Shown: piece by piece, positions 10,791-20,660 of the stretch | How positions within the stretch are numbered: position 1 is the stretch's first letter | How the letters are laid out: each line of letters begins with the position of its first letter | From: Aplectana chamaeleonis | Taxonomy: Eukaryota; Nematoda; Chromadorea; Rhabditida; Cosmocercidae | Reading direction: 5' to 3' | Length of the DNA: 64,000 bases | Assembly: GCA_029168955.1 (NCBI GenBank) | Contig: JAPDOI010000152.1 | Location: 1,366,501 to 1,430,500 of the forward strand | Program-made: the position numbers and the translations under genes | The notes under the pieces: model-generated | What the model saw: only the letters and a program-made list of their open reading frames with translations | Databases searched by the model: none | Told to the model about the DNA's origin: nothing

Positions 10791-11853
10791 CTAGGGAACC
10801 TCGCTAGTCAGGTATGAGCATTTGAGAGACTGTGAATGTTTCTTGGTCAACTCGGATACGCTCTCTTCGAATCTGAACTTGGATTTTGCTACGGACATCT
10901 GTGAAAAAAGTTATAGCCGGTCAAAGTTCGTATTTCACGTCATTTTTCTATCAAAAACGCGCATTAGAGTTTGCGAAATCCGAAAACGGACAACATGCTT
11001 GTGTTCAGCCCCAAAACTACCACACTGAGAAACTTTTGGGTAAAGGCACATTTTCCAAACTTTGCAGACTGACAGCGTTTTGGACTTGTGCGGATTTTCG
11101 GTTGGGCGCTTATTTATACCTCTGAAAGCGTTAATAAAAAGTTGCATATTTCACTCGAGATGCTTCCAGGTGGGTTGTTTGGGGCGCTGATCACGACTCT
11201 ATGGTTGACTGACGATTTTCCGAGCTTTTCGACATGATTCGTTCAACGCTTCCCATCGGGGCGAAATTTGATGGCGAATCGCGACGTTTGCCGATTTCCG
11301 GAGTTCTACGATAGATATGGCTCAAATTGTTGCTCTGGGGGTTATTTGCAGATCTAAACAAGAATCTGCAATCCGTTTGTCGATTTCTGATAGATTACGG
11401 TAGGTTACGGTGGGTATGCGGTAGCTTGGTCAAAGTCTCAGATTTGACTCAAAATTTCACTGTGGTGTTATTTGGAACGCCGAACACGAATTTGAGGTCC
11501 ATTTTTCGAATTTCGAAGTTTTAAGGTAGGTAAAGTCAGTTAAAAACCTAATGCCTGCCGTAACTTACACTAGCCATAAGTCTAGCGACAAACAGACCCC
11601 AGATTAGCGTTCAACGCCCTGAATAACCCCCAGTTGAAAGTCTTGCACCAAATCCGAATTTTTTTCTCAACCACCCTAAAAATTGGCTGATGGGTACCCT
11701 TACATTTTCACGAAGCTTCAAAAAAACTTATAAATTCGTCAAGAGAATTCCGTAGCAGAATCCGAGTTCAGATTCGAACAGAGCGTATCCGAGTTGACCA
11801 AGAAACATTCACATTCTCCCGAAAGCGCATACCTGACTAGCGAGGTTCCCTAG
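10791..11853. mobile_element. Non-autonomous element with about 105-bp terminal inverted repeats
   Basis: The left arm (about 10791-10896) and right arm (about 11749-11853) are inverted copies at roughly 90 percent by eye. Both carry the end CTAGGGAACCTCGCTAGTCA and the inner block TTTCTTGGTCAACTCGGATA. The terminal 17 bases are themselves nearly palindromic. The 850-bp interior has no transposase-like frame; it contains the motifs GATTACGGTAGGTTACGG and CAGATCTAAACAAGAATCTG. I did not find an obvious target-site duplication. Confidence 0.8.
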
Positions 11854-14087
11854 TGAGATCGATGATGGTGCGTCTCGTCCCGAGCGTCTCGTTTTAACGA
11901 AACGTTAGAGGCCTCGTTCGCGCAGAAAACCATTAAACATCTTCCATGTTTTTGTATTGTTTTGCCTCCTTAGTGGACGGAACTGTCGAATGAGCCCCTG
12001 AAAAGTTTCGTTTGTAAAGAAAAACCAGTTTAAAAGCTTTGTTAAATTGGATTTGAAGTTCGCTTAAAGTCCGTTTTTGAGGTTTTTCTGCATTCGGTGG
12101 CGTGGTCACTGCCACTTTAATGGGTTTATTTCATAGGAAGCTTGTGTCATAACTGTTCTCTATATTGTTTGACGGTCAAATCAACATTCAACGCAAAATT
12201 GCAAGATGATCGACCTCACAGCAGTTTTCACGTGGCCCTAACATTCAAGCTGCGCTATTTCAGAGCTTTAGGTTTCGTCGGTGATGTCAGCTAGCTCGAA
12301 CGGTTTGATTATACACAAAAAATTAGAAACGATTTCTAGCGCGCACGATGCCTTGGAGGATTTTTCGTTTTTTTCCAAACTGTTAAAGATTTTATGCAAG
12401 ACCTACTTGCGTTCAGGTGATCACAAGCACAAGGGTTTTTTAGTACCTCTCCTGGCCTATATCGTACAGTCTCCGTTCTGTCTCCGTAGCGCTACGGTAT
12501 TCGAAATATCCAGAAACGTACCCCGGAAGTTGTGTTCAGAACTCCGGATGGTGTGAGGAGTGAGAAAAGTTTTGAAACCAATCCGAAGCGATTTCCATAA
12601 CAGCCCAAGAAATCGCTTAATGGGTACCCTGCCCTCTCGCCGAAATAGGAAAATCTTCATAGCTTGGCTCGAGGAAGTCTCCAGCAGCTACTAAAGATTT
12701 GAAAAAGTCATTGGAGGAAGATTAACTGTTGGAAACGGCGCTTTCTACCAAATGTGATTATTTAGGGGGAACTGTCTGTGCCAGCTTGTTCTTAGTCCTC
12801 CAAACAGGATTGTAAAGCAGCTGTTGTTGCCAAAACTCATGCATAAGATGTGTGAAGTAGTGGTAGTCCTCCTGATGGCTTGGGGGAACACATTCCAGCC
12901 AGGAGACTGACCAGAGAGGCAAATGCGCCCTCTCGTTGGTAATGCATTGTTTATTATGGAGCTCTGCGATTGTTCTCATGCCCATAAGCTTTTCCTACAC
13001 TTGCTTGCAGAATCCTTCGTCTTCTTGTCTTTTCCTTTGATTTCAAGTTTACCCTGATCTGTTACTGAGGGTATTCTGAAAACTGCTTTCGTGCTCATTA
13101 ATTCCACAAAATTTAAATCGATGAAGCAGTTGTTTCATGGAGAGTGATCAAGTAAACTATTAAGTATATGAGTGATAATTCGCGTAATGTTTTTCGGCAA
13201 ATACCACAGTTCGTATAGTTCCTGCGACAGCTGGTTCGAAGAAAAGCGGCGAAAACCTCACCTGAAGCACATATAGTGTGTTATTATTGATCTTGGAATA
13301 GATCGCTTTGTAGCTTTACCGAATTTCGGTCTACGTATCCACCTCGAGTCCATCACTCGCTCTGTTTTCTGTTCAAAAAGCAGTGAGCGTATGTACTATA
13401 GCGACTAATCTTATCATGTGAGGGTGGTGAGCCAGTGCGGACTTATTTTTTGCAAACTCCCTCCAAGTAAAAAATCGTTCTAATAAGATCCAGCTTTCGT
13501 GCTCATTAATTCCACTTTGTAGCTCATTAACCTATTCACGACCCCGCGTAATTTCAGGTAACTGCACGTTCGGACCGCGTGCAATATTGCGTTACCGCAT
13601 GACATGTCCCGCAATGGGAACGTTTCCTCGAATGGCACGCCAATGAAAATCGACTTTCGTTTTTCTTGTCCAGCTACTGTGCTTCTCTGGGCCAAATTCC
13701 AGTCCGCATATGAGTCTCGTCACGCTTAGCGGCCGCGCGCTTCCGGGTCGGAAGAGTTTCCAGAGCCGTAGCCGTCGATCTGTTGACTCTATGTGGGTTT
13801 TGGAAACTGGAAACTGAACAAAATTGGAGAAATCTGTATACAAAAGCCAGACCGAGTGGGCTTTGGCGCTGGGAACTCGACTGGCTCGAGCGCGTGCGGC
13901 CGCAAAGTGTGTCGAGACGCAATTGCGGACCGGAATTTGGCCCAGAGAAGCACAGTACATAAGGTAAACATCGCGCCAAACTTTTCGCTCATAAAACTCT
14001 TTCTTCCAAGAGAAAAGAATGCTTGAAATCACAGCAGGGTCCAGTGAGAATATTAATTTGCTAGCATTGTTCCGGTGATGTTGACCT
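11854..14087. other. Long stretch without a supported gene
   Basis: Open frames at 12281-12556 (plus), 12758-12985 (minus) and overlapping frames at 13592-14143 (minus) show no domain. The 12758-12985 frame is tryptophan-rich (LPLWSVSWLECVPP) and could be an exon, but its splice borders are not clear. The overlapping reading frames at 13.6-14.1 kb run in all three minus frames and look like chance. Confidence 0.4.
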
Positions 14088-14234
14088 AACATTGCAATGG
14101 ATCCTGAAGAGACTTTGCGTTCCCCGTTGGAGGTTGGGGCCAATTCGGTGCACCTATGTTACAGCATATGGCACCAAGATTGCGTCAACACAGTGAACGC
14201 AAGGTCTCTATAGGAACCATGCCGACGTTATATC
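14088..14234. repeat. Family C short foldback element, copy 1
   Basis: The arms ATGGATCCTGAAGAGACTTT (from 14098) and AAGGTCTCTATAGGAACCAT (to 14220) pair with each other. The core CACCTATGTTACAGCAT and the outer arms recur, inverted, at 16804-16966. No coding capacity. Confidence 0.65.
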
Positions 14235-14767
14235 GGTTACTTTAAATGCGATTCACGGATCAGTTCTCTGTTTTCAATTTCTGTGTGGTTTGAATTTCGT
14301 TATGATGGGCGTGAAAGTTTAGATTTTTTTAAATCGATAATCTGGGGCAGATAAGGATTGTGAAAAATCGATATGAAATAATAGGGATTGCAATAGCAGT
14401 GTCACGCTTCGGTCGAAAAAATCAGGACTTCGGCTATGGTTTCCTTCTCAGAAAGCTAAAAAATGGCGACGGAAGTGAAAGAACTCATAGTGTGTCGTAC
14501 TACACTAAACGCAGAGTACAAAAACGCAGGTGGGAATAAGTTGAACCCGTTGGGTTTCTAAAGACGTCTTCACTAAAATTTCATAGTTCTGTAAGGCCTT
14601 CCGGCCATATTCCTCTATTATGTTCGTGGACCTACCTTATCAGAATCACAAAATTAAAGCCACGGTTTTCTGTACTCTGCCTTTGCTGGCAGTTCTCATA
14701 ACGTAGATGGGTCTTGAGTTTGTTCACTGGGAGGACTACTGGGCTCCATACTAGTGCATATGTAGAC

Positions 14768-15245
14768 TTAAAGACACAGTCCAACTTCCGAGGTAATTTT
14801 TGATGTTTTGGTCCGGTCGCCGTATATAGCAACCCTGCCAAGCGCGAAATCTCAACTCGCTCAAATAAGCGAGAAAAGGCTAGGAAAATATTTTCCACGC
14901 CCCCTCGAAAAAAAAGGGATACGCCCACTGGCAGGTTTTCGACCTCAATAGGGAAGAGGCGCGCGAATTTTTTTTTCAAAATCTATGTTCTCCCTTTTGT
15001 TTTCGGTCTGGCTTCATATTGTAACCTGCTTCAGAATGATTGCTGCAAATAACGCGAAAATACAGGCTCGAGACAACTCGTCCGCGAACTTCTACCAGTT
15101 AAAATTCAAAATATTTCAGTAGCCAAAACTCAGTTCGAAGTGAGTTCTGAGCGATTCTTGAGATACCATTGTGATCAGCGTGAAATTTTCTCCAAGATAG
15201 GCAGAGAAACCAAAAATCGATTCTGAGCTCGGACTCTGGCTTTAA
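14768..15245. mobile_element. Family A miniature element, diverged copy
   Basis: Bounded by TTAAAGACACAGTCCAACTT on the left and GAGCTCGGACTCTGGCTTTAA on the right. The interior resembles 1471-1885 (AATAAGCGAGAAAA, CAGGCTCGAGACAACTCGTC) and ends with the family's AGATAGGCAGAAAA stretch. The minus-strand open frame at 14632-14979 overlaps it and is not a gene. Confidence 0.65.
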
Positions 15246-15620
15246 GAACACGAAGAAAAATTCTAAAAACCTTCTAGAAGAACACGAAATCGGGATAGGG
15301 GCTCTCTACACACCAGGGCTGTGCGTAACTGAATTTTATAATTTCGTAAATCGTAAATCGTAATTTTTGAAATTCTTCGTAATTCGTAAATAGTAATTCG
15401 TAAATCGCAACTGATAATGAGTAATAAGCCCACACATGACCCAAACCTAATTCGATGTGGAAACACCGTAGCATTTCAGTGATGAGGTGTCTCCATATCG
15501 AAGGAGGTTGGAGGTTGGGTTTCAAAGTGACATTTTTAGAGCAGCACTTGAATAAATATTCAGTACACATACGCGGGGTAGGAACGACTTTAATAGACAA
15601 AATGGAAACTCTAAGTTTAT

Positions 15621-16115
15621 TTAAAGGCACTGTTCGATATAAACTTCATCCTCGAATTTTTCATGACAAACGCTTCTCGTGGCTCTCAGAAGAAGAACAG
15701 CGTTGGAAAAACGGGACGAAAAGCTACCCAGGAGCCGCAAAATGGCTTAGAAAAGTGGGCAAACCCCGCAGCTGTGGGCAAGTCCCGCCCCTTTCCACCC
15801 CTCGATGTGAACAAATGAACACTCGAGATCGTGAGATGAGCGATGGCTTCCGATCAAAAGCGCCGTTCTTCCCTTCATTCTCAACTTCTCTCTTTACTCA
15901 GGTCAGCTCGCATACTTTGGCTGCAAAAGACGGAAGTTACAAGCCTCGGACAACTCGTCCACCATTCCTCCCTAGCTCAATTTTTGAGGAACCATAACCC
16001 CATTCCCAGAAGGTTTTGTACAATTTTAGAAGCATCACTGGAATCAGAATGGGACCGGTTTCAAGATAGGCAAAAAAAACAGAAAATCGATTTTTATCGC
16101 GAACAGTGCCTTTAA
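15621..16115. mobile_element. Family A miniature element nested in the hAT-like element
   Basis: 495 bp from TTAAAGGCACTGTTCGATAT to ATCGCGAACAGTGCCTTTAA. The interior matches 1471-1885 directly (AAGACGGAAGTTACAAGCC, CAACTCGTCCACCATTC). It is probably among the younger copies because both ends are preserved. The plus-strand open frame across it (15455-15997) is not a gene. Confidence 0.8.
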
Positions 16116-16803
16116 GTACCACCACACCTGTGCCAGGTTTCGTACAACTTTTGAATACGAAAGCATAGGGAATTATCGCTCTACCAAACACAGTTCAGTT
16201 GAAGCCAAGGAGGGCAACATTGCGATGAGAAAAAATTTACGGTTGGATAGTTTTAGCCTTAACCTTTTAAGGAAGGATGCTTGGATAAGGTGGCCATTTC
16301 AAAGGGGATATACATTTCCCTTTGAATATATACATTTACAAAACCACTTCTTGACGCAGAAAACGAGTCTGCTCTCTATATTTGTAAAGCGTTGCTCTGA
16401 TGGAGTTATAAGCATTCCTCCCCATAAGCGTAAGTTTGTTGAGATGGAGACGGATGTATGAGTGGTGAAGGTTGTTTACGATTCTGAAATGCAAGAAGGT
16501 GAGGGCTCCCTCTAAATCTGCGCCTTCAAAAATTAGGTTCTTCATCTTCTTTTCTTTTGCGTTCAGAATTTGCTCCTCATTAAAACATTTGAAAACTTCT
16601 TTGAAAAAGTAGGAGACTCTGCAGCCATAATTTCTTAGAAATATTTCAAACCAAATTTTGAAATTACGGATTACGGCAGAAATGAAATTACGGTAGATTT
16701 GAATTCACGAAGTTCCACTTTTTTGTTTGTATCTTTTCAACCGCTAAAGATGAGTGCGTGGGGAAGGTTGTTTTTGAAATCTCCGCAAAATTCTGCAACG
16801 AAG

Positions 16804-16966
16804 TGTAACGTTGGCATGGAACCGGAAGAGACTTCGCGTTTCACTGTTGAATGTTGGCGCAAACTGGGTGCCACATGCTGTAACATAGGTGCACCGAGTT
16901 CGCGCCAACTTCATGTGGGGAACGCAAAGTCTCTTCAGGATCCATGCCGGTGGTATATTGGGCTCC
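16804..16966. repeat. Family C short foldback element, copy 2
   Basis: The arms GGCATGGAACCGGAAGAGAC and its partner GTCTCTTCAGGATCCATGCC flank inner pairing blocks (GGCGCAAACTGGGTGCC / GGTGCACCGAGTTCGCGCC). It is the inverted counterpart of 14088-14234. Confidence 0.7.
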
Positions 16967-17616
16967 AACCTTTACTCGCTCCATGAGCCAGCCAGGTCTT
17001 TGGAGTCGAGCCCCATATTTACTGTCTATTTATGTGGGAATGGAATTGCTGTCCGCAGCTGCAGGCGACCGGTTTAGAAGTTTACAGAGAGCTAGAAGAT
17101 AATGGTGCTGGGACGAATATCAATCATGTCAGGACCTCGCGGTCACATCATGATTCTGTTTGCAGTAAGTGTTGCAACAGCGGTTGCCTGTAACTGCGGA
17201 CCGAAATTTTGGTCCGATATAGACTGCAGCTCCACCAAAGGTCTGTGTCCCTGGTGTTCATCATGTGACAAGAGCAATCCATGGAAGTAAATAGCTGTGA
17301 AGCTACCGAACTGGCTCGGCTTGGGGCAAGGAAAGGTTGGAACCAAATAAAAGTTTGGGTCCGTCAGAGTGAGAAGGGGAGCGATTGGTCATTCCTAAAG
17401 CTCGTTATCAACAATTATAGTTCTCCATGACTGACCTACTGCTGACTTCGACCGGCCGGGCATGCACGGGTACGGGTTCACCGAAAATTAAAAATTTAAA
17501 GAGTAATCAAATATTAGGGGCGTGTCAAATTTGAAAGTGTTGAGGTTGTGTCGTATCGGAAGTGTTAATGAGATTCCATGTTTGGCTGTCTTGAAACCTG
17601 GGCATGAGTTGAACGT

Positions 17617-17803
17617 ACTTTTGTGATTCTTTGCCGTGCAGGTTTGATAAACGGTGAAACTGGTTTCTGATGGAGCAACTCACAGGTCACTAAAGTTTCT
17701 AGCGCTTTCAGGCCTTCGAAAACGACGATTTGTTCGAAACGTCAGGCCACTAATAAACCAGTTTCACCGTTTATCAAACCTGCACGGCAAAGAATCACGA
17801 AAG
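17617..17803. repeat. Foldback element with about 48-bp arms
   Basis: The left arm (17619-17667) and right arm (17755-17803) are nearly exact inverted complements, including TTTGATAAACGGTGAAACTG and CAGTTTCACCGTTTATCAAA. The loop of about 87 bp contains CTTCGAAAACGACGATTTGT. It lies inside the hAT-like element near its right end. Confidence 0.8.
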
Positions 17804-18101
17804 TGTTAATTTTATATTTGTACTAGACCGCCGATTGGAATTGCTCATTTAACCGCGTTTTCACGTTTTATTACGATTTGTTACGATTCGTTACGATTTT
17901 GGTCCCAAATTTCGTAAATCGTAAATCGTAAAAAAATTGCCAAAAACGCCCGTAATTCGTAAATCGTAAACCGTAATTCGTAATTACGCACAGCCCTGGT
18001 ACACACAGAGGGAGGCGTTGCCCTGTTTTTGCAGTTCGACACGTCAATCAAAGGAGAAGGGTCCCGAGTGGAAGTAGAGCCGCAGAAGGCGAGACAACTC
18101 C

Positions 18102-18121
18102 TCGGTGTGTAGAGAGCCCCT
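18102..18121. repeat. Inverted partner of the sequence left of the hAT-like element
   Basis: GGTGTGTAGAGAGCCCCTGT here is the inverse complement of the block ending at 15313 (AGGGGCTCTCTACACAC). The hAT-like element appears to sit within or beside an older inverted-repeat pair. The intervening 18007-18101 has no recognised feature. Confidence 0.55.
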
Positions 18122-19036
18122 GTCTCCAAGAAATCTCGTAGAGGCTTTGGTCTCCTTTGCCCTCATAATCAGAGGAACTGTTTGTTGGAACGGCAAAGAT
18201 GCCTCTCTCTACCAATCTTTTAAAAACTTCAGCGTACTCCTGATCATTTCGGACAGTTTTCTTCGTTTATGCTCCTATCCATTTTCGCGGAATTAAATTT
18301 TCGTACTCCGATTTAACCACATTGTTTTCCTGCCGCAATCTCACTCTGCCGATGGGTGGAAAGGCGCCTCCGAGGGAGTGACCCGTTACGCCCTTACATT
18401 TCGTGAGACTGAAATTCCGTATATCAGTGACGCCCACTAAAACGCGGGAATTCAGATTTGGAGGGGCCAAAGGGTAAATTTTCGGGACAAGGTTTTTTCC
18501 AGGCCAGTAATACTTTCTTATTTATGATTTTCAGAAAATAGAACCAGTTAGTATCATTCTCCGAGAAAATCCGGTCCGCAGTTGCGGACTACGGCTGTTG
18601 CACCATGCGACTCGTGATAATCGTGCTGGGAGAAGGGTGAATCGTGCCAGAATCTAGTGGTCCCAGCACGATAAACACGTGTAGCAAGATGCAATAGCCG
18701 TAGTCTGCAAATGCGGACCGGAATCAGAGAACGACAGTACTTTCTTTCAGTATAGGGACCCTTATTTTAGACGGTTCTCAAAAAATTTTATCCTTGGTAC
18801 CAAAAATTTGGCGCGACCTTTATTTCACAGTCCCGTATAACTAGTCCAATCAAAACAACCACATATTTTAGCGCGTTTTTCGCTGTTTCTTTTTGATTGC
18901 GGTAGCATTTGAAATATGCGAATTTGCGGTCTATGTTGAAAACGCAAGGACAAATATCATACTGGGGACTGCGGTCAAAGACGATGAACGTCAGTACTTG
19001 ATTTTCATTTATTAGTTAATTGTTCCGTTCAGAGCG
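18122..19036. other. Non-coding stretch containing a palindromic repeat
   Basis: An imperfect palindrome spans about 18552-18745: CCGGTCCGCAGTTGCGGACT on the left pairs with a TAGTCTGCAAATGCGGACCGG-type right arm, with inner pairing of ATCGTGCTGGGA and TCCCAGCACGAT. The rest shows no domain-bearing frame. Confidence 0.6.
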
Positions 19037-19440
19037 ATGCCAAAGACATTGTGGGGTTATAGCGACTTCTTTACTAATAGACATTTTTTTGTACACATGG
19101 GTAAAATAGTCAGTCAAATTCTAAAAGAGGAATACACGCGGCATTGCATCCTTTTTGAGTTTCGCAGGGGAAGTAACGAAACAGTTGCTACCAAATATAT
19201 TTGCGATGTTAATCTAAGTGAAATCAAATCGGGTAATTTTAAACTTTCCAACTCAAATCATCGATCAGGAAGACCAACGACGTTAGACAATGACGTGTTA
19301 AGAGCGGAAGTGGAAGCAAATCCATGACAGACGATCGAGGAATTGTCAAATAGTCTTAACCAACCTTAGTCGACCATTCAAGAACATTTGAAGCAGACTG
19401 GGAAAGTGATCATAGCAGGTGTTTGGGTACCGCAGGATAG
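19037..19440 (+). pseudogene. Mariner transposase relic, N-terminal DNA-binding part
   Basis: The frame encodes the helix-turn-helix region of a mariner transposase: a first part around TRHCILFEFRRGSNETVATK, then HRSGRPTTLDNDVLRAEVE. It continues past a TGA at 19325 in the same frame as QTIEELSNSLNQP, meets a TAG, then STIQEHLKQTGKV and GVWVPQDR, which are recognisable mariner motifs. The catalytic DDD domain is absent, so the copy is 3'-truncated and dead. The likely N-terminus is MGKI at about 19097. It lies about 200 bp before the satellite array. Confidence 0.8.
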
Positions 19441-19541
19441 GAAAACGACATTATTTTCCGGTCCTCCTAATACCTTCTAGCCTTCGCTTACTTTACAAAA
19501 ATTGACCGCATTATCCTACTATATATATTTTGGTAAATTTG

Positions 19542-19602
19542 TGTGTGCGTGTGTGTATGTATGTATGTACGTATGTGTGCGTTTCTCTGTGTGTTTGTTT
19601 GA
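19542..19602 (+). repeat. TG / TATG microsatellite
   Basis: A run of GTGTGTGCG, TATGTATGTATGTACG and GTGTGTTTGTTT-type sequence. It marks the left shoulder of the satellite array. Confidence 0.8.
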
Positions 19603-19650
19603 CCGTTTATTCAGCTTGACTTTCAAGACGGGCGACCTTACGGGTACGGG

Positions 19651-20660
19651 CTCAAGAGCGCGCAGAACGCCGTAGAGAGAGTGTGGGTCCTAATTGGGAT
19701 TTCGCAAAGAGCCGTAGAAAGTGTGCGGGACCCAGCGGTAGTGAGCAGGACGCCGTAGTAGGTGTGTGGGACGCAAGTGGAAGTGAGCGGGCGCCGTAAA
19801 AATGTGCGGGACCCAGGTGGTGCTGGGCAGGACGACGTAGAAAGCGTGCGAGACCCAAGGGAGGTAAGAAGTGGGCGGGGCCCGACGGTCAGTGCGCCGG
19901 ACGCCGTATAAAATGTGGGGGACCCAAGTGAGAGGGGGTTGGACGGCGAAGAAATTGTGCGGGACCTCAGCGGTGGACCAGGCGCCGTAGAAAATGTGGG
20001 ACCCAAATGCGAGTGCTACGGACGCCGTAGAAAGTGTGCGGGACCCAGCGGTAGTGCGCAGGCCGCCGTAGTAGGTGTGTGGGACCCAAGTGGAAGTGAG
20101 CGGGGCGCCGTAAAAAATGTGCGGGACCCAGGTGGTGCTGCGCAGGACGACGTATAAAGCGTGCGAGACCCAAGGGAGGTAAGAAGTGGGCGGGGCCCGA
20201 GGGACAGTGCGCCGGACGCCGTATAAAATGTGGGGGACCCAAGTGAGAGGGCGTTGGACGCCGAAGAAATTGTGCGGGACCTCAGCGGTGCACCAGACGC
20301 CGTAGAAAATGTGTGGGACCCAAATGCGAGTGCTACGGACGCCGTAGAAAGTGTGCGGGACCCAGCGGTAGTGCGCAGGACGCCGTAGTAGGTGTGTGGG
20401 ACCCAAGTGGAAGTGAGCGGGGCGCCGTAAAAAATGTGCGGGACCCAGGTGGTGCTGCGCAGGACGACGTAGAAAGCGTGCGAGACCCAAGGGAGGTAAG
20501 AAGTGGGCGGGGCCCGAGAAACAGTGCGCCGGACGCCGTATAAAATGTGGGGGACCCAAGTGAGAGGGCGCTGGACGGCGAAAAAATTGTGCGGGACCTC
20601 AGCGGTGCACCAGACGCCGTAGAAAATGTGTGGGACCCAAATGCGAGTGCTACGGACGCC
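19651..20660. repeat. Left-edge subdomain of the satellite with a 317-bp period
   Basis: The marker GAGTGCTACG occurs at 20011, 20328 and 20645, spaced exactly 317 bp. The unit includes monomers not typical of the core (CCCAGCGGTAGTGCG, GTGGTGCTGCGCAGG) and an irregular piece, GGGAGGTAAGAAGTGGGCGG. 317 is not a multiple of 42 or of 3, so reading frames shift at each repeat. Confidence 0.8.

Larger units (their letters stand above)
15314..17998. mobile_element. hAT-like non-autonomous composite element with nested repeats
   Basis: The ends are exact inverted repeats of CAGGGCTGTGCGTAA (15314-15328 and 17984-17998), each followed inward by clusters of CGTAATTCGTAAATCG-type subterminal repeats. 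The 8 bp outside are CTACACAC (15306-15313) and GTACACAC (17999-18006), a 7-of-8 match, as expected for an 8-bp hAT target duplication. CAGGG ends are also typical of hAT. I see no transposase. The interior holds a family A element (15621-16115), a family C element (16804-16966) and a foldback (17617-17803). A fragment of the same family starts at 52341. Class assignment rests on ends and duplication only. Confidence 0.7.

Noticed and set aside
13592..14143. 183-codon minus-strand ORF with overlapping ORFs in the other minus frames
   Set aside because: All three minus frames are open over the same stretch, no domain is visible, and the right end runs into the family C foldback.
15455..15997. 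180-codon plus-strand ORF
   Set aside because: It spans the nested family A element; the sister copies at 5421 and 14768 do not keep the frame.
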